From Fischerella sp. PCC 9605 (GTDB taxonomy: Bacteria > Cyanobacteriota > Cyanobacteriia > Cyanobacteriales > Nostocaceae), in the NCBI RefSeq assembly GCF_000517105.1, contig NZ_ALVT01000034.1, positions 63,101 through 127,100 of the forward strand: DNA of 64,000 nt, given 5' to 3'. The stretch's first letter is position 1, and each line of letters opens with the position of its first letter. Shown piece by piece: positions 34,630-43,403 of this stretch. Under the pieces are notes generated by a model, which was given only the letters and a program-made list of their open reading frames with translations, made no database searches and was not told the origin of the DNA. Both the position numbers and the translations under genes were made by a program.

Positions 34630-34827
34630 ATGAACTTGCTGCGAATCAGAATCCATCATTTAATAGAGCAGTTAGCCGATGAGGAGTTGGAAAGTGTTTG
34701 GAATGCTGTTTATGCCCTACATTGTGATTTTTACATGCTCAAAGGCATACAAGAAGTCAAGCGATCGCAGCAACCTTGGGACACCTTAACCCATGAAGAA
34801 GCTATCCGATTGTTAACTTTTTCATAA
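34630..34827 (+). CDS. Antitoxin-like partner of the RelE-type toxin
   Basis: A 65-residue acidic, helical protein (MNLLRIRIHHLIEQLADEEL, then EEAIRLLTF at the end). It resembles the small antitoxins that precede RelE-type toxins in cyanobacteria. GGTGGATG lies just upstream of the ATG at 34630, which is preferred over an earlier in-frame start at 34603. Unlike normal pairs it is separated from the toxin by 228 bp of repeats. Confidence 0.6.
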   Translation: MNLLRIRIHHLIEQLADEELESVWNAVYALHCDFYMLKGIQEVKRSQQPWDTLTHEEAIRLLTFS

Positions 34828-35055
34828 GGGTTAGTAGTTAGTAGTTAGTAGTTAGTAGTTAGTGGTTAGTGGTTAGTGGTTAGTGGTTAGTGGTTAGTGG
34901 TTAGTGGTTGTAGAGACGTGCCATGGCACGTCTCTACATTGGTTAGTGGTTAGTCTCCCACTCCCCCACTCTCCCACTCTCCCACTCCCCCACAGCCCCC
35001 AACCCTAGAGGGGACCCCTAGCCCCCACTCCCCCACTCCCCCACTCCCTTTGAAT
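34828..35055. repeat. Heptamer repeats and a 28-bp palindrome splitting a toxin-antitoxin pair
   Basis: More than ten GTTAGTG/GTTAGTA units (34829-34910), then a perfect 28-bp palindrome (34910-34937, arms GTAGAGACG, core TGCCATGGCA), then CCCACTC-type units up to 35050. Nothing coding is seen. Confidence 0.9.
34910..34937. repeat. 28-bp palindrome, second GTAGAGACG copy
   Basis: A perfect palindrome with the same outer arms as 31221-31248 and a different central ten bases. It lies within heptamer repeats. Confidence 0.85.
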
Positions 35056-35304
35056 ATGGAAGTGCGCTATGCGCGGTCTTTTTTAGTAGACCTCAAGAAT
35101 TTAGAACCAGCTGCCTATCAGCGGGTTTATGATTTTGTCTTTGTTGAGTTTGCAGATAAAAGGCAACTGCATTGCCTGGAACTACGCCAACTTGATGGAG
35201 AAGGTATTTTTTACCGCTTTACTCTCGATAATTATTTGGTTGGTATAGAACTTAGGGGTGAAATCGTGAAATTTCTGCGAGTCATACCAATGCCAGATGT
35301 GTAG
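35056..35304 (+). CDS. RelE/ParE-type toxin
   Basis: An 82-residue protein of the RelE/HigB-like fold: MEVRYARSFLVDLKNLEPA, a central CLELRQLDGEGIFYRFTLDN with the Arg and Tyr usual for ribosome-dependent mRNA interferases, and LRGEIVKFLRVIPMPDV at the C-terminus. ATG at 35056 is chosen over TTG at 35050. It belongs with the antitoxin-like gene at 34630-34827. Confidence 0.7.
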   Translation: MEVRYARSFLVDLKNLEPAAYQRVYDFVFVEFADKRQLHCLELRQLDGEGIFYRFTLDNYLVGIELRGEIVKFLRVIPMPDV

Positions 35305-35407
35305 AATCAGCAGTGTGTGAACATTTAAAACTGTATAAGGGGGACAAAGCTTGCTCTATCCTTGGCTTAAACTTGTTTTTGAAAATCACTTTACTTGAGA
35401 TTTCCCT

Positions 35408-36994
35408 ATGGACGCTACGGCACTTTGGCAACGATACCAGCAATGGCTATATTTCCATGAAGGATTAGGATTTTACCTAGACATAAGCCGGATGGGCTTT
35501 GATGATGCCTTTGTGGAGGCGTTACAGCCAAAGTTTGAGAAGGCTTTTGCGGATATGGCAGAACTTGAGAGGGGAGCGATCGCCAACCCTGATGAAAATC
35601 GTATGGTTGGACATTATTGGTTGCGAAACCCCGATTTAGCGCCTACTCCAGAACTGACACAAGAAATTGTCAGTACCATAGAGCAAATTGAAGTATTTGC
35701 CGAAAAAGTCCACACAGGTGCAATTCATCCCCCCAAAGCTTCCCGCTTCACCGATATTATCTCTATTGGTATCGGTGGTTCTGCCCTCGGTCCCCAATTC
35801 GTTGCTGAAGCTTTAGCCCCAGACTTTCCACCACTGGCTATCCACTTTATCGACAACACCGATCCAGTGGGTATAGATCGCGTTTTAACTCATGTGCGAA
35901 ACCGTCTTTCCAGCACTTTGGTATTGGTGATTTCCAAATCTGGAGGTACACCAGAACCACGCAACGGGATGACGGAGGTCAAAAAAGCCTACGCCGGACA
36001 TAACTTGGATTTCGCCAATTATGCGATCGCAATTACCATGCCTGGTAGCAAGCTGGATGAACAAGCAAAATCTGAAGGTTGGTTAGCCAGGTTTCCCATG
36101 TTCGATTGGGTGGGCGGACGTACTTCTGAAATGTCTGCCGTGGGACTATTACCGGCAGTATTGCAGGGTATTGATATCCGTGCCATGCTTGAGGGTGCGA
36201 AAGAAATGGATGACGCTACCCGCATCCCTGAGATCAAAAACAACCCAGCGGCATTGTTAGCCCTGTCTTGGTATTATGCTGGCAACGGCAAGGGCGAAAA
36301 AGACATGGTGGTTCTACCTTACAAAGACAGCCTACTTTTATTTAGCCGCTACTTACAACAGTTGGTGATGGAATCCTTGGGTAAGGAGAAAGACTTAGAA
36401 GGTAACATTGTGCATCAGGGTATTGCCGTGTATGGTAACAAAGGTTCAACTGACCAACACGCCTACGTCCAGCAGTTACGCGAGGGTGTGCCGAATTTCT
36501 TTGCTACCTTCATTGAAGTATTGGAAGACCGTAAAAGTCCATCCCCAGAAATCGAACCCGGAATCACGTCAGGCGATTATCTTTCCGGTTTTCTACAAGG
36601 AACCAGACAAGCACTGTACGAAAATCATCGCTATTCGATTACAGTTACCATCCCTCAAGTTAATTCCCGCACTGTCGGGGCATTAATTGCTTTATACGAA
36701 CGCGCTGTTGGTTTGTATGCCAGTTTAATCAACATCAACGCTTACCATCAACCAGGGGTAGAAGCTGGCAAAAAAGCCGCCGCTGCGATTCTTGACTTGC
36801 AAAAACAAGTAGTGGAAGTTCTGCAAACAGAAAAAGCACCTCTGACTCTAGAGGAAATCGCCCAGAAAGCAGGTGCGACAGACCGAATTGAGTCAATTTA
36901 CATAATTCTGCGTCATCTCCAGGCAAATCAACGGGGTGTAGTTTTGCAAGGTAATCTCGCTCAACCCAGCAGTTTAAAGGCCTCTATCGCCTGA
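35408..36994 (+). CDS. pgi: Glucose-6-phosphate isomerase
   Basis: A 528-residue isomerase interconverting glucose-6-phosphate and fructose-6-phosphate. Visible motifs are [19 protein letters not shown] (phosphate binding), [32 protein letters not shown] and [11 protein letters not shown] with the catalytic Glu region. Length is that of the cyanobacterial enzyme. ATG at 35408 follows a heptamer-free leader; no operon partner. Confidence 0.97.
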   Translation: MDATALWQRYQQWLYFHEGLGFYLDISRMGFDDAFVEALQPKFEKAFADMAELERGAIANPDENRMVGHYWLRNPDLAPTPELTQEIVSTIEQIEVFAEKVHTGAIHPPKASRFTDIISIGIGGSALGPQFVAEALAPDFPPLAIHFIDNTDPVGIDRVLTHVRNRLSSTLVLVISKSGGTPEPRNGMTEVKKAYAGHNLDFANYAIAITMPGSKLDEQAKSEGWLARFPMFDWVGGRTSEMSAVGLLPAVLQGIDIRAMLEGAKEMDDATRIPEIKNNPAALLALSWYYAGNGKGEKDMVVLPYKDSLLLFSRYLQQLVMESLGKEKDLEGNIVHQGIAVYGNKGSTDQHAYVQQLREGVPNFFATFIEVLEDRKSPSPEIEPGITSGDYLSGFLQGTRQALYENHRYSITVTIPQVNSRTVGALIALYERAVGLYASLININAYHQPGVEAGKKAAAAILDLQKQVVEVLQTEKAPLTLEEIAQKAGATDRIESIYIILRHLQANQRGVVLQGNLAQPSSLKASIA

Positions 36995-37132
36995 TAGATT
37001 TAGCACCCTTAATAGCATATTTGGTGTAATATTGTTCACTTGTAACAATATTTCATAATTAAGCATCTTAAATTGAAGTTCAATCTTCAATCTTTAGGAT
37101 GCTTTTTTAGGACATTGTTTTAGGACATTGTT

Positions 37133-37582
37133 ATGAGTGCAAGAGGAATAGCAATTCGTAAGTTGGAATCAATTAAAGGGGGAATGGCTGAATTCTTCAC
37201 CCCCCAAGCCAGTCACGAAACAATGCTCGTGCAGATTCCGCCCAATACGGTCGATGATTTATTTGTTCACAAATCGCAAACTGACCAATTACTGGTAGTC
37301 AAAGGCGAATTTGTGATTGTAACTTTGATTGATAAGCAATATCAGTATATTCCCTTAAGTGAAGATTATCCCGTAGTAGTAACTATCCCACCAGGAGTGC
37401 TGCACGGAGCGATAAATCTCAGTTCGCAGATATGTGTTGTCGTGAATGCAGTGCTGCGTCATCGACCAGTTCAAGAGCGGGATTATATCACCCGTGGGCG
37501 ACCATTTCCTTATGATTTGGCAGTAGCTACTCAGGCATTGAAAAATCTGGAAGCCAAAATTCAAGCAGCTAATGTGGGATGA
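37133..37582 (+). CDS. Cupin-fold protein
   Basis: A 149-residue single-domain cupin: MLVQIPPNTVDDLFVHKSQT, LLVVKGEFVIVTL, VTIPPGVLHGAIN with the metal-type His, and a C-terminal helix. It has the RmlC-like jelly-roll pattern, but the usual two-His/Glu metal cluster is only partly visible, so catalysis is uncertain. A HIP1-centred palindrome with T-run follows the stop. Confidence 0.7.
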   Translation: MSARGIAIRKLESIKGGMAEFFTPQASHETMLVQIPPNTVDDLFVHKSQTDQLLVVKGEFVIVTLIDKQYQYIPLSEDYPVVVTIPPGVLHGAINLSSQICVVVNAVLRHRPVQERDYITRGRPFPYDLAVATQALKNLEAKIQAANVG

Positions 37583-37605
37583 AAAAATGCGATCGCATTT
37601 TTTTA
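37582..37605 (+). terminator. HIP1-centred palindromic terminator
   Basis: AAAAAATGCGA followed by its reverse complement TCGCATTTTTT, then a further T-run, immediately at the stop of the cupin gene. The centre is GCGATCGC. It could work in both directions. Confidence 0.5.
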
Positions 37606-37750
37606 ATGAAACCAAGCATAAAAGCTATTCGTGGAAAATTGGTGTTGTCTCGCCCCTACAGCTTCAACTCCCAGTTCCCTGCTTCCTTTTCCGCATTTTG
37701 CTCTAATAGGGCTAGAATATTAACAAAATTAAACTTTGGTGCAGTTAAAT

Positions 37751-37972
37751 ATGCATCCATTATTGAAGGTTGACATTTCTCAATTGAGTGTAGCTGAGCG
37801 AATCCAACTTGCAGAGGATTTGTGGGATAGCATCCTTGCAACACCTGGGGAAGTTCCTGTGAGTAAGGCGCAGCAGCAAGAATTAGACCGACGCTTAGAA
37901 CAGTATCGCCAAAATTCGATGCTGGGTTCAAGCTGGCAAGAGATTAAGCAACGACTGGGCTTTTCTCAATGA
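37751..37972 (+). CDS. Addiction-module antitoxin
   Basis: A 73-residue protein of the 'addiction module component' type: QLSVAERIQLAEDLWDSIL, then a charged helix (QQQELDRRLEQYRQNSML) and SSWQEIKQRLGF. The ATG at 37751 is preferred over upstream non-ATG starts. It overlaps the toxin start by four bases (ATGA at 37969-37972). Confidence 0.85.
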   Translation: MHPLLKVDISQLSVAERIQLAEDLWDSILATPGEVPVSKAQQQELDRRLEQYRQNSMLGSSWQEIKQRLGFSQ

Positions 37973-38268
37973 ATTATAAGTTACTGATTAGCCCAGAGGC
38001 AGAACTTGATATTGAGGAAGCTTTTGAGTGGTACGAAGAAAGCAATCCCGGACTGGGTTATGAGTTTGTACGTGTAGTTGATAGCTGTCTAGCTGGAATT
38101 GGACGCAATCTTTTAGCTTATCCTTTGGTACATCAAGAAATACGACGAGCATTAATTCGTCGATTTCCCTATGGAATTTTTTACCTTTTTGAAGAAGATA
38201 CCATTATTGTTATTGCCTGCTTTCACGTTAAACGCGACCCACAACAATGGCAATGTCGAAGTGATTGA
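37969..38268 (+). CDS. RelE/ParE family toxin
   Basis: A 99-residue ParE/RelE-fold toxin: YKLLISPEAELDIEEAFEWYEE, GYEFVRVVDSCLAGI, and the C-terminal RRALIRRFPYGIFYLFEEDTI followed by HVKRDPQQW. It acts on gyrase or on ribosome-bound mRNA depending on the subgroup; which is not decidable here. Coupled to the antitoxin by a four-base overlap. Confidence 0.9.
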   Translation: MNYKLLISPEAELDIEEAFEWYEESNPGLGYEFVRVVDSCLAGIGRNLLAYPLVHQEIRRALIRRFPYGIFYLFEEDTIIVIACFHVKRDPQQWQCRSD

Positions 38269-38792
38269 ATGCGATCGCATCTTTTGAGTTCACACCTAAC
38301 AAAAGCGATCGCTTTTTTTATGAAGGCGTGGTAAGTGCGATCACCTGTATTTAATCTCACCATCTTCCCCTCGCAGCCTGTCTACTACTGATACTTTTAC
38401 AGCGCTTAGTACAACATTGCATAAGTTCATGGCGAAATTTTAGCACCAAGACTCCGCGCGACGGCAGTCGCTACAACGCTTTGCTGCGGGGTCCCCACGA
38501 AGCGTAGGGTTGGGGAGGCAGTGCGTTGCGGAGGTTCCCTCCGTTGAAGGATCTGCCGTGGGAAACCCTCCAACGCGCTGCCTCCCCTCTGCGTTTACCT
38601 TTGCTCACGAGTGCCTTTTAAATCGCTACGCTTTTACGTAAAACTGTACTTAGCGTTCTGTTGTAGTGACTAGCGTGGATTTTCAAACAGACTTGATGGT
38701 TCCAGGCTTGAAGTTGTGGGCTGATTAATTCTGTTAAGTTAAAATAAATTATATAATTTCATATTTTGCAAATAAATTTTTCAGAATATTCG
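38269..38792. other. Gap with a HIP1 palindrome and a dispersed repeat
   Basis: AAAAGCGATCGCTTTT with a T-run (38301-38319) may terminate the toxin-antitoxin operon. At 38450-38600 there is a G/C-rich repeat rich in GTTGCGG, CCCTCCG and GGGAGG units, similar to known cyanobacterial dispersed sequences. I see no gene. Confidence 0.55.
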
Positions 38793-39023
38793 ATGATGTC
38801 CTCATCAAGCTAGCCCAACAAACAAACAGATTCTGAACTTGTCTATAAAGACTTTCAGAATTATAAGCAGCTTTTGAGCGAGCGCGGTAGTATTAGAAAT
38901 ACCCTTAAGGCTTGCAACAATCATTTACAAGTCTTAAAAAGTAAAGTAACACCGTATTTAGATTATCCAACTGCGATCGCAGTTGGTATAAGTCTATATG
39001 CTCAAATTAGGATAGAAAAATAG
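38793..39023 (+). pseudogene. Possible small gene with an in-frame amber codon
   Basis: ATG ATG at 38793 opens a frame that meets TAG at 38811-38813 and then stays open for 69 codons to TAG at 39021. The translated part (SELVYKDFQNYKQLLSERG, then TLKACNNHLQVLKSKVTPYL) looks protein-like. No good alternative start lies after the first stop. It could be a recently inactivated gene or chance. Confidence 0.3.
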
Positions 39024-39150
39024 CTTGTTCTCTAGCCAGAAGCAAATTTTTGACGGCAGCGGTGCAACTGTTGACTGTCACCGAACAGTTATTAGCTAAT
39101 GCCGTCTTATATGTCAAGGACTGTCTTCGCCATTTGACGAAACTGCTGTT

Positions 39151-39924
39151 ATGAATTCCAATAACAGAAATTCTACTACCCTAAAAAAGGAGAATCGCGG
39201 TTTGGTAATCGATCGCTGGAAGCAGGATTTAAAAAATGACCTGATTGCTGGTTTGTTGGTGGTAATTCCCCTAGCAACTACTATTTGGCTATCGATTACC
39301 ATTGCCAGCTGGGTCATTAACTTTCTCACTCGCATTCCTAAACAACTGAATCCTTTTGATGGAATGCACCCCATCTTAGTTAATCTACTAAATCTGTTAG
39401 TGGGACTGATGGTACCGCTGCTGAGTATTCTCTTGATTGGCTTGATGGCTAGGAACATTGTTGGACGGTGGTTGCTGGATTTTGGTGAGCGAGTCCTACA
39501 AGCAATTCCTTTGGCTGGACAGGTTTACAAAACTCTCAAGCAACTTCTGGAAACAGTACTCAAAGATACAAATGGCAAGTTTCGCCGTGTAATTTTGGTA
39601 GAGTATCCCCGCCAGGGAATTTGGGCGATCGCTTTTGTAACTGGTGTTGTCAGCAGTGACATTCAAACTCACATGTCCCGCCCCATGCTCAGTATTTTTA
39701 TTCCCACGACTCCTAACCCTACAACTGGATGGTATGCAGTAGTTCCCGAAGATGATGTGGTTAACCTGTCGATGTCGATAGAAGACGCCTTTAAAATCAT
39801 AGTTTCTGGTGGTATTGTTGCCCCCAATACACCCCTACCTTCTCTAATTATTACCAAAGACCGTCAATTGGAAGTGTCGCCTATAGAACCAAAACGGCAA
39901 GTTTTTCCCGTCGAAGATACTTAA
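39151..39924 (+). CDS. DUF502 family membrane protein
   Basis: A 257-residue protein with two strongly hydrophobic segments (about 31-55 and 75-105) and the DUF502 signatures PLAGQVYKTLKQLLETV, FRRVILVEYPRQGIWAIAFVTG (in part) and IFIPTTPNPTTGWYAVVPED. Plant relatives (LIKE-COV) influence trafficking; the bacterial function is unknown. It is followed 98 bp later by nusB. Confidence 0.9.
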   Translation: MNSNNRNSTTLKKENRGLVIDRWKQDLKNDLIAGLLVVIPLATTIWLSITIASWVINFLTRIPKQLNPFDGMHPILVNLLNLLVGLMVPLLSILLIGLMARNIVGRWLLDFGERVLQAIPLAGQVYKTLKQLLETVLKDTNGKFRRVILVEYPRQGIWAIAFVTGVVSSDIQTHMSRPMLSIFIPTTPNPTTGWYAVVPEDDVVNLSMSIEDAFKIIVSGGIVAPNTPLPSLIITKDRQLEVSPIEPKRQVFPVEDT

Positions 39925-40022
39925 AATCAATCATGTTTAGTTAATAAGCAGGCGTTGCTGATATACTTTTAACTCCATTGATTTCGCTAAAACACTCCTC
40001 ATACTCCCTCACTTAAACTTTT

Positions 40023-40655
40023 ATGCAACCTCGGAAACCCCGTCAAATCGCCCGTGAATTGGCGCTTTTGAGCCTCTCTCAGCTGCCAGCCAATCCAAAA
40101 AAACTAACTGAAGACCAACTACCGAAATTAGTGCTGGCAGCAGTACGCACCTTAAGATCGGAAGTGCAAGATACTCTGGATAATGCAGTTGGCGAACTGC
40201 AACGCAGTAACGATCGCCTCTTGAGTAGCCAAACTCGCGCCACTGATGTGAATACCGCAAGAACTATGGTGAAGGAGGCTATCTCTTACACTCAAACTGC
40301 AATCAACCAACTGAGTGCAGCAATTGAGTTTCCTGAATTGATTCAGTTAGCAAACCAAGACAAAGAAGTTAGCAGATACGCCATTGAAATTGTCAGAACA
40401 GTCGATGAAGAGCGAAAAAATATAGATGAACAAATAGGCACGGCATTAGTAGATTGGCAAGTGACTCGCCTTGCTCAAATTGACCGCGATATTTTGCGAA
40501 TTGCTGTGGCAGAAATGCTGTATCTAGGAGTTCCTAACAGCGTGGCGATTGACGAAGCTGTAGAACTAGCCAAACGTTACAGTGGCGAAGAAGGTCATCG
40601 ATTTATCAACGGTGTTCTACGCCGAGTCACGCAGCAGCAAAAACAAACTGTTTAG
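40023..40655 (+). CDS. nusB: Transcription antitermination factor NusB
   Basis: A 210-residue NusB, longer than the enterobacterial protein, as usual in cyanobacteria. [20 protein letters not shown] is the N-terminal RNA-binding part; the NusB core follows with [21 protein letters not shown] and [19 protein letters not shown] with INGVLRRV. It acts with NusE on boxA of rRNA operons. DUF502 and ftsY are its neighbours, all on the same strand. Confidence 0.95.
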   Translation: MQPRKPRQIARELALLSLSQLPANPKKLTEDQLPKLVLAAVRTLRSEVQDTLDNAVGELQRSNDRLLSSQTRATDVNTARTMVKEAISYTQTAINQLSAAIEFPELIQLANQDKEVSRYAIEIVRTVDEERKNIDEQIGTALVDWQVTRLAQIDRDILRIAVAEMLYLGVPNSVAIDEAVELAKRYSGEEGHRFINGVLRRVTQQQKQTV

Positions 40656-40848
40656 ATTGGTTGGTTGTTGGTTGTTGGTGGTTAGTGGTTAGTGGTTGCT
40701 GGTTATTTCCAATTCCCAATGACCAATGCCCAATCAATGCCCACTCTCCCCATCTCCCCACCTCCACACTCTTTTTTGGCGCGATCGCAGCTTGAGATAT
40801 TTACTTGGTAGTGTGGAGATAAATCATCACTAACACAACTAGCTGCAA

Positions 40849-42450
40849 ATGGCTTTCAATTGGTTTCGTCGTAAATATAATGAATCTCCAGATACTACCT
40901 CCCAAGAACAACAGGCAGAAACTCCTGTTGTAGAACCATCTTCCCCAGAATCAGCAGCAACGCCAACCCCAGCAACAGAACAACCAGAAGCGACAGATTT
41001 ACTGGCATATGCTAAAGCTGCTTACAAAAATATTCAGCAAAAGCAACAACCCCAAGCAGTAGAAACTCCACCTAGTGAAGCAATAGCTGAGGCTGAACCA
41101 GAAAAATTGGTATCTGAAGATACTGCCACAACAGCGCCATCACTAGAAACTGAAACAACAGCAGTTGAAGAACCAGCTGTCACAGTTGCAGAAACAACAA
41201 CCCAAACGCCACCTGCTACAGCAGAAGAAAGTCCAGAAGTTGTAGCCGCAAAAGAGGTAAAACAAGAAGAGATAACACAACCAGCAACGCCTGTATCATT
41301 GTTAGAACGGGCAGCAGCAGAACGAAAAGCAAAGCAGGAACGATTAATTGCCACCGCGATTGAAGTCACAGAACTGGAAGAGGTACAACCAGCAGCAGCT
41401 GCCACTGCTACTGCAACAGTAACAGAAGAAATACCCGAACTGGCTTTTGATGAAGGATTTTTGTGGTCAGCCGAAGTGCTGGCGGCACAAGGTAGGCGTG
41501 TAGAAGATATTTCGATTGAGGAAATTACTTGGCTAAAAAGGCTACGACAGGGGTTAGACAAAACCCGTCGTAACATTGTCAATCAACTCAAGGCAATTGT
41601 CGGTCAAGGCCCGCTGAACCAAGCTGGGGTAGCAGAAATTGAGGCATTGCTGTTGCAAGCTGATGTGGGTGTAGAGGCGACAGATTACATCATCAACGCT
41701 TTACAGAAAAAGCTGCGCGAAGAAGCTTTGCCACCAGAAGAAGCGATCGCCTACCTCAAACGCATCCTGCGGGATATGCTGGATGAGCCGATTCATAAAT
41801 CTCAAAAACCTTTGTTTGCCCCCGAAAAAGATACCTTGAACATTTGGTTAATTACCGGAGTAAACGGGGCTGGGAAAACCACTACTATCGGCAAAATCGC
41901 TCACTTGGCGCAAAAATCCGGCTACCAATGCTTGATTGGGGCGGCGGATACTTTCCGCGCTGCTGCTGTGCAACAGGTGAAGATTTGGGGCGATCGCAGT
42001 GGTGTAGAAGTCATTGCCAATCCGGGTAAGAATACAGATCCGGCTGCTGTAGTGTTCGATGCGATCGCAGCGGCACAAGCCCGGGAAACAGAATTACTTC
42101 TGGTAGATACCGCAGGCAGACTTCAAAATAAGAAAAATTTAATGGAGGAACTCAGTAAAATTCGTCGGATTATCGACAAAAAAGCCGCCAACGCTAAAGT
42201 AGAATCACTATTGGTTCTTGATGCCACTTTGGGTCAAAATGGATTGCGGCAAGCAGAAGTGTTTTCCGAAGCTGCCAATCTCACTGGTGTGGTATTGACC
42301 AAACTAGATAGCACTGCTAAAGGAGGCGTTGCTCTTGCGGTTGTGCAGCAGTTGGGTTTACCAATTCGCTTTATTGGTGCTGGTGAAGGCATCGAAGACT
42401 TACGTCCTTTTTCCAGCTACGAGTTTGTCGAAGCACTTTTAAGTGGCTAG
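40849..42450 (+). CDS. ftsY: Signal recognition particle receptor FtsY
   Basis: A 533-residue SRP receptor. Residues about 10-200 form the acidic, low-complexity A domain (Glu/Ala/Thr-rich); the NG domain follows with G1 GVNGAGKTTTIGK (about 338), DTFRAAAVQQVKIWG, DTAGRLQNKKNLMEEL and TKLDSTAKGG, ending with GEGIEDLRPF. It delivers ribosome-nascent chains to the membrane. Upstream are GTTAGTG repeats; a large AT-rich gap follows. Confidence 0.96.
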   Translation: MAFNWFRRKYNESPDTTSQEQQAETPVVEPSSPESAATPTPATEQPEATDLLAYAKAAYKNIQQKQQPQAVETPPSEAIAEAEPEKLVSEDTATTAPSLETETTAVEEPAVTVAETTTQTPPATAEESPEVVAAKEVKQEEITQPATPVSLLERAAAERKAKQERLIATAIEVTELEEVQPAAAATATATVTEEIPELAFDEGFLWSAEVLAAQGRRVEDISIEEITWLKRLRQGLDKTRRNIVNQLKAIVGQGPLNQAGVAEIEALLLQADVGVEATDYIINALQKKLREEALPPEEAIAYLKRILRDMLDEPIHKSQKPLFAPEKDTLNIWLITGVNGAGKTTTIGKIAHLAQKSGYQCLIGAADTFRAAAVQQVKIWGDRSGVEVIANPGKNTDPAAVVFDAIAAAQARETELLLVDTAGRLQNKKNLMEELSKIRRIIDKKAANAKVESLLVLDATLGQNGLRQAEVFSEAANLTGVVLTKLDSTAKGGVALAVVQQLGLPIRFIGAGEGIEDLRPFSSYEFVEALLSG

Positions 42451-43403
42451 TGTAAGAAAGCAGCTATGCAGGAGGCAGCAGGTAAAAAGCTTGTACTGTA
42501 AGTTTTTTGTCTGTTCTTAACACTCAGATTATTTCTGCCTTCCTGTACTAGCTATTTCTGCCACACAACACTGATTGAAGAGTTTTTTTCAACACTAATA
42601 AATTTAGACTTACTATATCTGATATTATTCAGTTGAATCGCTTGAAAAGAACATACTGAAAAAAGCGTAAGTCCTAAAAGCGTAAGTCCAACAAACTGTT
42701 AGTTGGTGATAAAGGGCGGGAAACCTTTGCTAGAATTGCAACTTAATGCTTTCTTTGACCGACTCACAAAAGGTATGTAAAACATTGCTGCAAAAAGTCT
42801 TATTTGATGTAAGTTTATTGGAATAGTACTTACAAACTCTTTCCCAGGATTTGCCGATCAATGCCCCCAAAATATTCTCTGAATGTAGTTTAAAGAGTGT
42901 AAGTGTAATAACATGACTAAAACATCATCATATCTAATGTTCAAGTGAAATATCTTGAGTTATGATTTTCTTTTGAGTTTTTTAAATAACTTCTATTTCT
43001 TAATAGAAGAAGTTCAAGAGCATCTTCTTTGTATAATTTCAAAATGGTAAAACCCCTCATGTACTTTACCCCTCAGTTTCAAAAGCGACTCCTATTTCCC
43101 AGCAAATATTTCTCTCTTAAGGTATATGACATAGTAATAAAATTATGAAAAAATTTAGAGCCTTCAGTTACTTAGTAAAAATTACTGCTGTTGATAGATC
43201 GGTTTTAGACTAAAAATACATCACTTGAAATACCTAGGATTGATGAAGAAATGAGATCGAAAATGAAAAACTTGTAGAATTTACACTTACGTCTTTCTAC
43301 TCTTGCTAAACTGACGAATCTTGTCTCAATATGGTTTAGCGATTCCAAACCCAGTTGATTGAAAAGTAATCTCGAATCTGCTTATTGAAGTGAAATAATA
43401 CCT
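42451..43403. other. 953-bp AT-rich gap between ftsY and the PP2C gene
   Basis: No convincing gene is visible on either strand. It contains a direct 15-bp repeat (AAAAGCGTAAGTCC units at 42661-42690), a CCAAC/GTTGG hairpin next to it, and TTCTATT/AATAGAA at about 42988. The length and low G+C suggest a long untranslated leader, an unrecognised small RNA or a decayed gene. Confidence 0.4.

Noticed and set aside
34829-34937. Regular repeats that could be mistaken for a CRISPR array
   Set aside because: The units are seven bases long without spacers of constant length, and no cas genes are near. They are STRR heptamers.
41034-41582. Minus-strand 182-codon Ser/Val-rich frame within ftsY
   Set aside because: It is the shadow of the low-complexity acidic A domain of FtsY.
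42945-43061. 39-codon minus-strand frame in the ftsY-PP2C gap
   Set aside because: Too short, no ribosome binding site, composition fits AT-rich noise.
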